From contig CACZQL010000109.1 of NCBI GenBank assembly GCA_902783365.1, positions 1 to 44,860 of the forward strand: a stretch of DNA of 44,860 nucleotides, written 5' to 3'. The stretch comes from an uncultured Bacteroidia bacterium. GTDB taxonomy: Bacteria; Bacteroidota; Bacteroidia; Bacteroidales; F082. The translations under genes were made by a program, and so were the position numbers. The notes under the pieces are model-generated. The model was not told the origin of the DNA and did not search any database. It worked only from the letters and a program-made list of their open reading frames with translations. Positions 43,311-44,860 of the stretch are shown here, in pieces. Numbering within the stretch: the first letter of the stretch is position 1; each line of letters begins with the position of its first letter.

Positions 43311-43775
43311 GTGAACGGTGGAAACCAGGAAGGGCTATGGCGAACTCCGCATTCTTTGGAATTCAGTTATATCATGTATCAACGCAAAACGGATTCAAAT
43401 GTGAAATTTGTGAAAGCCAAGGTGAATGACCTGGATGGTTGTATCTTTTTCCCCGACGACTGGGATGCTTCCAAATATACCATCAACAATCCAAACAAGG
43501 CAGAAGGTTCCAGTGATGACAACGTCATTTCAGCAGAGGATTGGACGACTATTCTCGAACCTGCTGGTTGTGTGTTCTTCCCCACAGCGGGTTGGCTGAA
43601 CGCATACGGTTCAGGGGAGATTCATCATTTGGGACGTCGAGGAGCTTATTGGTGCTCAAACATTTCGTCCAATGGTAATCCTGGTCATTTCTATATTCTT
43701 TTGAATAACATCAGTTATGGTCCTCAAGTGCGTTTTTCTCACTATTGCGTCCGATTGGTTCGTGATGTGAAATAA
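43311..43775 (+). pseudogene. FISUMP-type surface domain remnant, N-terminus missing
   Basis: About 154 residues that match the second half of the domain found in FISUMP (Fibrobacter succinogenes major paralogous) proteins: GLWRTPHSLEFSYIMYQR, DGCIFFPDDWDASKY, ILEPAGCVFFPTAGW, GAYWCSN and the closing RFSHYCVRLVRDVK. Intact relatives have a signal peptide and a longer N-terminal part; here only a GTG at 43311 is available and no signal peptide is present. A good promoter lies just upstream, but its nearest ATG is followed at once by a stop. The simplest reading is an internal deletion that joined the promoter and start of a secreted protein gene to the end of the domain. A short active cytosolic protein is a less likely alternative. 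Confidence 0.65.
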
Positions 43776-44367
43776 CTATGTTTTTTTTCACAGACCAACC
43801 GTCCGTCTTCGGTTAGGCCTTGGATGATGTATATCCCTATGGGTAACTCACTTATGTCGTTTGCCTCGACTCGCTGGCCTTTCATGTTATAGATACTCAG
43901 CACTTTGATGAGGCTGTTGCTGGTTTGTTCCTCAAGGCTGGTGACTTCGATTGTGAGGAAACTATCGCCGGTTGGGGTGAGCTTCCGTTGGCGTTGATTT
44001 TCACGGCCCAATGACGCTGGTCGGCGGTGCGGAACATGCTCACCACGCCGCCGTCGGTGGTGGCGGCCATGGCGTAGCCCGGCGACCATGTGTCGAGGTT
44101 GGGGGTGGAAATGTGGATTCCCGAAGGACCCCATTGTGGCGTGCCGTCAAACGACAGGCGTTGCAGGCACGGTGCCCATCCGTTGGTGCCGAACGAGCAC
44201 CACTGCACGTATGTGTCGCCCGACCCCGGAACGGTGGAAGTGTAGAGCTCAGAATCGTCGCCCGAGCAGTTGGCGACAAAAGTGTTGTTTTCCGGGTCAT
44301 CGACCCATTGGGCTTTCAAGCTCATCAGGGAGCCCAATAGCAAGAGGAGCGGTAAGAGTTTTTTCAT
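43742..44367 (-). pseudogene. Frameshifted T9SS-secreted protein remnant
   Basis: The first frame (from 44367) starts MKKLLPLLLLLGSLMSLKAQW, a signal peptide, and runs through a beta-propeller-like stretch (QRLSFDGTPQWGPSGIHIS, GYAMAATTDGGVVSMFRT, HWAVKINANG). Near 43984 the meaningful sequence moves to another frame: LTPTGDSFLTIEVTSLEEQT, then the T9SS tail elements IKVLSIYNMKGQRV and LPIGIYIIQGLTEDGRLVCEKK. The two halves are too close together for an intact protein, which points to a deletion plus frame change. At the very end, a run of eight A shifts the frame past a TAG; nine A would give CEKKT and stop. The gene's end overlaps the FISUMP remnant. Confidence 0.7.
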
Positions 44368-44408
44368 CGTATATTGGTTTATGGAGGCAATGATAGCAAA
44401 ACTTTCCC

Positions 44409-44443
44409 AAAAAACAATAGGGCTGCCACATTGTGGCAGCCCT
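44409..44443 (-). terminator. Rho-independent terminator of the T9SS gene at the window end
   Basis: An 11-bp perfect stem, AGGGCTGCCAC pairing with GTGGCAGCCCT (44419-44443), has a three-base loop. On the minus strand it is followed by ATTG and six T. It lies 21 bases after the stop of the gene ending at 44465. Confidence 0.9.
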
Positions 44444-44464
44444 ACATTGCAATATTTCAGCGGT

Positions 44465-44860
44465 TTATTGTACGATGAAGTTCTTCACGACCATGCCGTT
44501 GGCAGCGTGGATGCGGAGCAGATAGCTGCCCGGAACCAATGCGCTGACGTTGAGAACGGTGACATCTGAATGGATGTTCTCGAACCGATTCACAAGCTGG
44601 CCCATGACGTTGAAGAGCTCAATGGACTGGATGTCGGGTCCTTCCACGGTGAGTTCGTTGTGCGCCGGCACAGGATACACGCTGTATTGGTTCCCGAGGA
44701 GTGTGGTGACGTCGAGGACACCTTCCTCCGCCCTGACGGGGCATCCTTCCTTGGTGGCCATGCTGGCGCTGAGGAGGGTCGCTCCCTGGAGGTCGAGCAC
44801 GGGATAGAGGCCCGGTTCTTTCTCGCCGCTGAGGTTGTAGAGGACCACGACGTACCGTCC
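44465..44860 (-). CDS. C-terminal end of a T9SS-secreted protein (partial)
   Basis: The frame is open to the window edge (GRYVVVLYNLSGEKEPGLYPVLDLQG), so only the last 131 or so residues are seen. The first part resembles the end of a beta-domain. From about YSVYPVPAHNELTVEG onward the sequence is a standard T9SS sorting domain: IELFNVMGQLVNRF, LNVSALVPGSYLLRIH and the final MVVKNFIVQ. Export across the outer membrane is therefore expected. The main domain and function lie outside the window. A clear terminator follows. Confidence 0.85.
   Translation of the reverse strand, partial: GRYVVVLYNLSGEKEPGLYPVLDLQGATLLSASMATKEGCPVRAEEGVLDVTTLLGNQYSVYPVPAHNELTVEGPDIQSIELFNVMGQLVNRFENIHSDVTVLNVSALVPGSYLLRIHAANGMVVKNFIVQ

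Overview
The window looks like a chromosomal segment of an uncultured gut- or rumen-type Bacteroidales bacterium. Four lines of sequence evidence support this. Several promoters fit the Bacteroidetes form (TTTG or TTG, 19 bases, TAnnTTTG). Secreted proteins end in type IX secretion (T9SS) C-terminal tails. FeoA and FeoB are fused. Several families are typical of the phylum (GWxTD protein, BtuG-like lipoprotein, TamB next to TsaD, CWC mini-protein, FISUMP-type domain). Most housekeeping genes are GC-rich at third codon positions. There is no phage, integrase, IS element or CRISPR array.

Layout. 1-78: 5' part of a tRNA-Ser(UGA), minus strand. 174-3590: GWxTD protein, lipid A acyltransferase and GT2 glycosyltransferase, an envelope cluster, meeting a convergent aroQ. 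4035-5054: aldo/keto reductase with a C-terminal ferredoxin-like part. 5070-9923: an operon behind a clear promoter and a cobalamin riboswitch. It encodes two T9SS-tailed surface proteins, a BtuG-like beta-propeller lipoprotein, a 50-residue cysteine-rich CWC protein and a BtuF-like binding lipoprotein, but no BtuB, BtuC or BtuD. 9992-11083: double zinc-ribbon membrane protein, then a bidirectional terminator. 11145-22253 (minus): tamB, an addA/recB-like helicase-nuclease and a tricorn-like S41 protease, closely packed. 22319-23341: tsaD, divergent from tamB. 23338-35253 (minus): two tandem giant parallel beta-helix surface proteins (1653 and 2302 residues). 35383-38228: dGTPase and an unrecognised secreted protein. 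38268-40832: FeoAB fusion plus the small FeoB-associated cysteine protein. 40885-43195 (minus): pepD and rpe. 43257-44367: a scar of two broken surface-protein genes. 44465-44860: the C-terminal end of another T9SS protein running off the window.

The most interesting unit is the B12 locus. Riboswitch control, a transcobalamin-like tandem repeat, a second large extracellular domain, a BtuG-like propeller and a periplasmic-type binder suggest a surface-to-periplasm cobalamin capture relay in which the outermost binders are delivered by T9SS. The missing transporter components would have to be encoded elsewhere. The second notable theme is a set of three short-period repeat arrays (7-, 7- and 8-base units) in intergenic DNA between 36.7 and 42.4 kb. 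One of them forms a 33-bp inverted repeat and supplies the stop codons of both flanking convergent genes.
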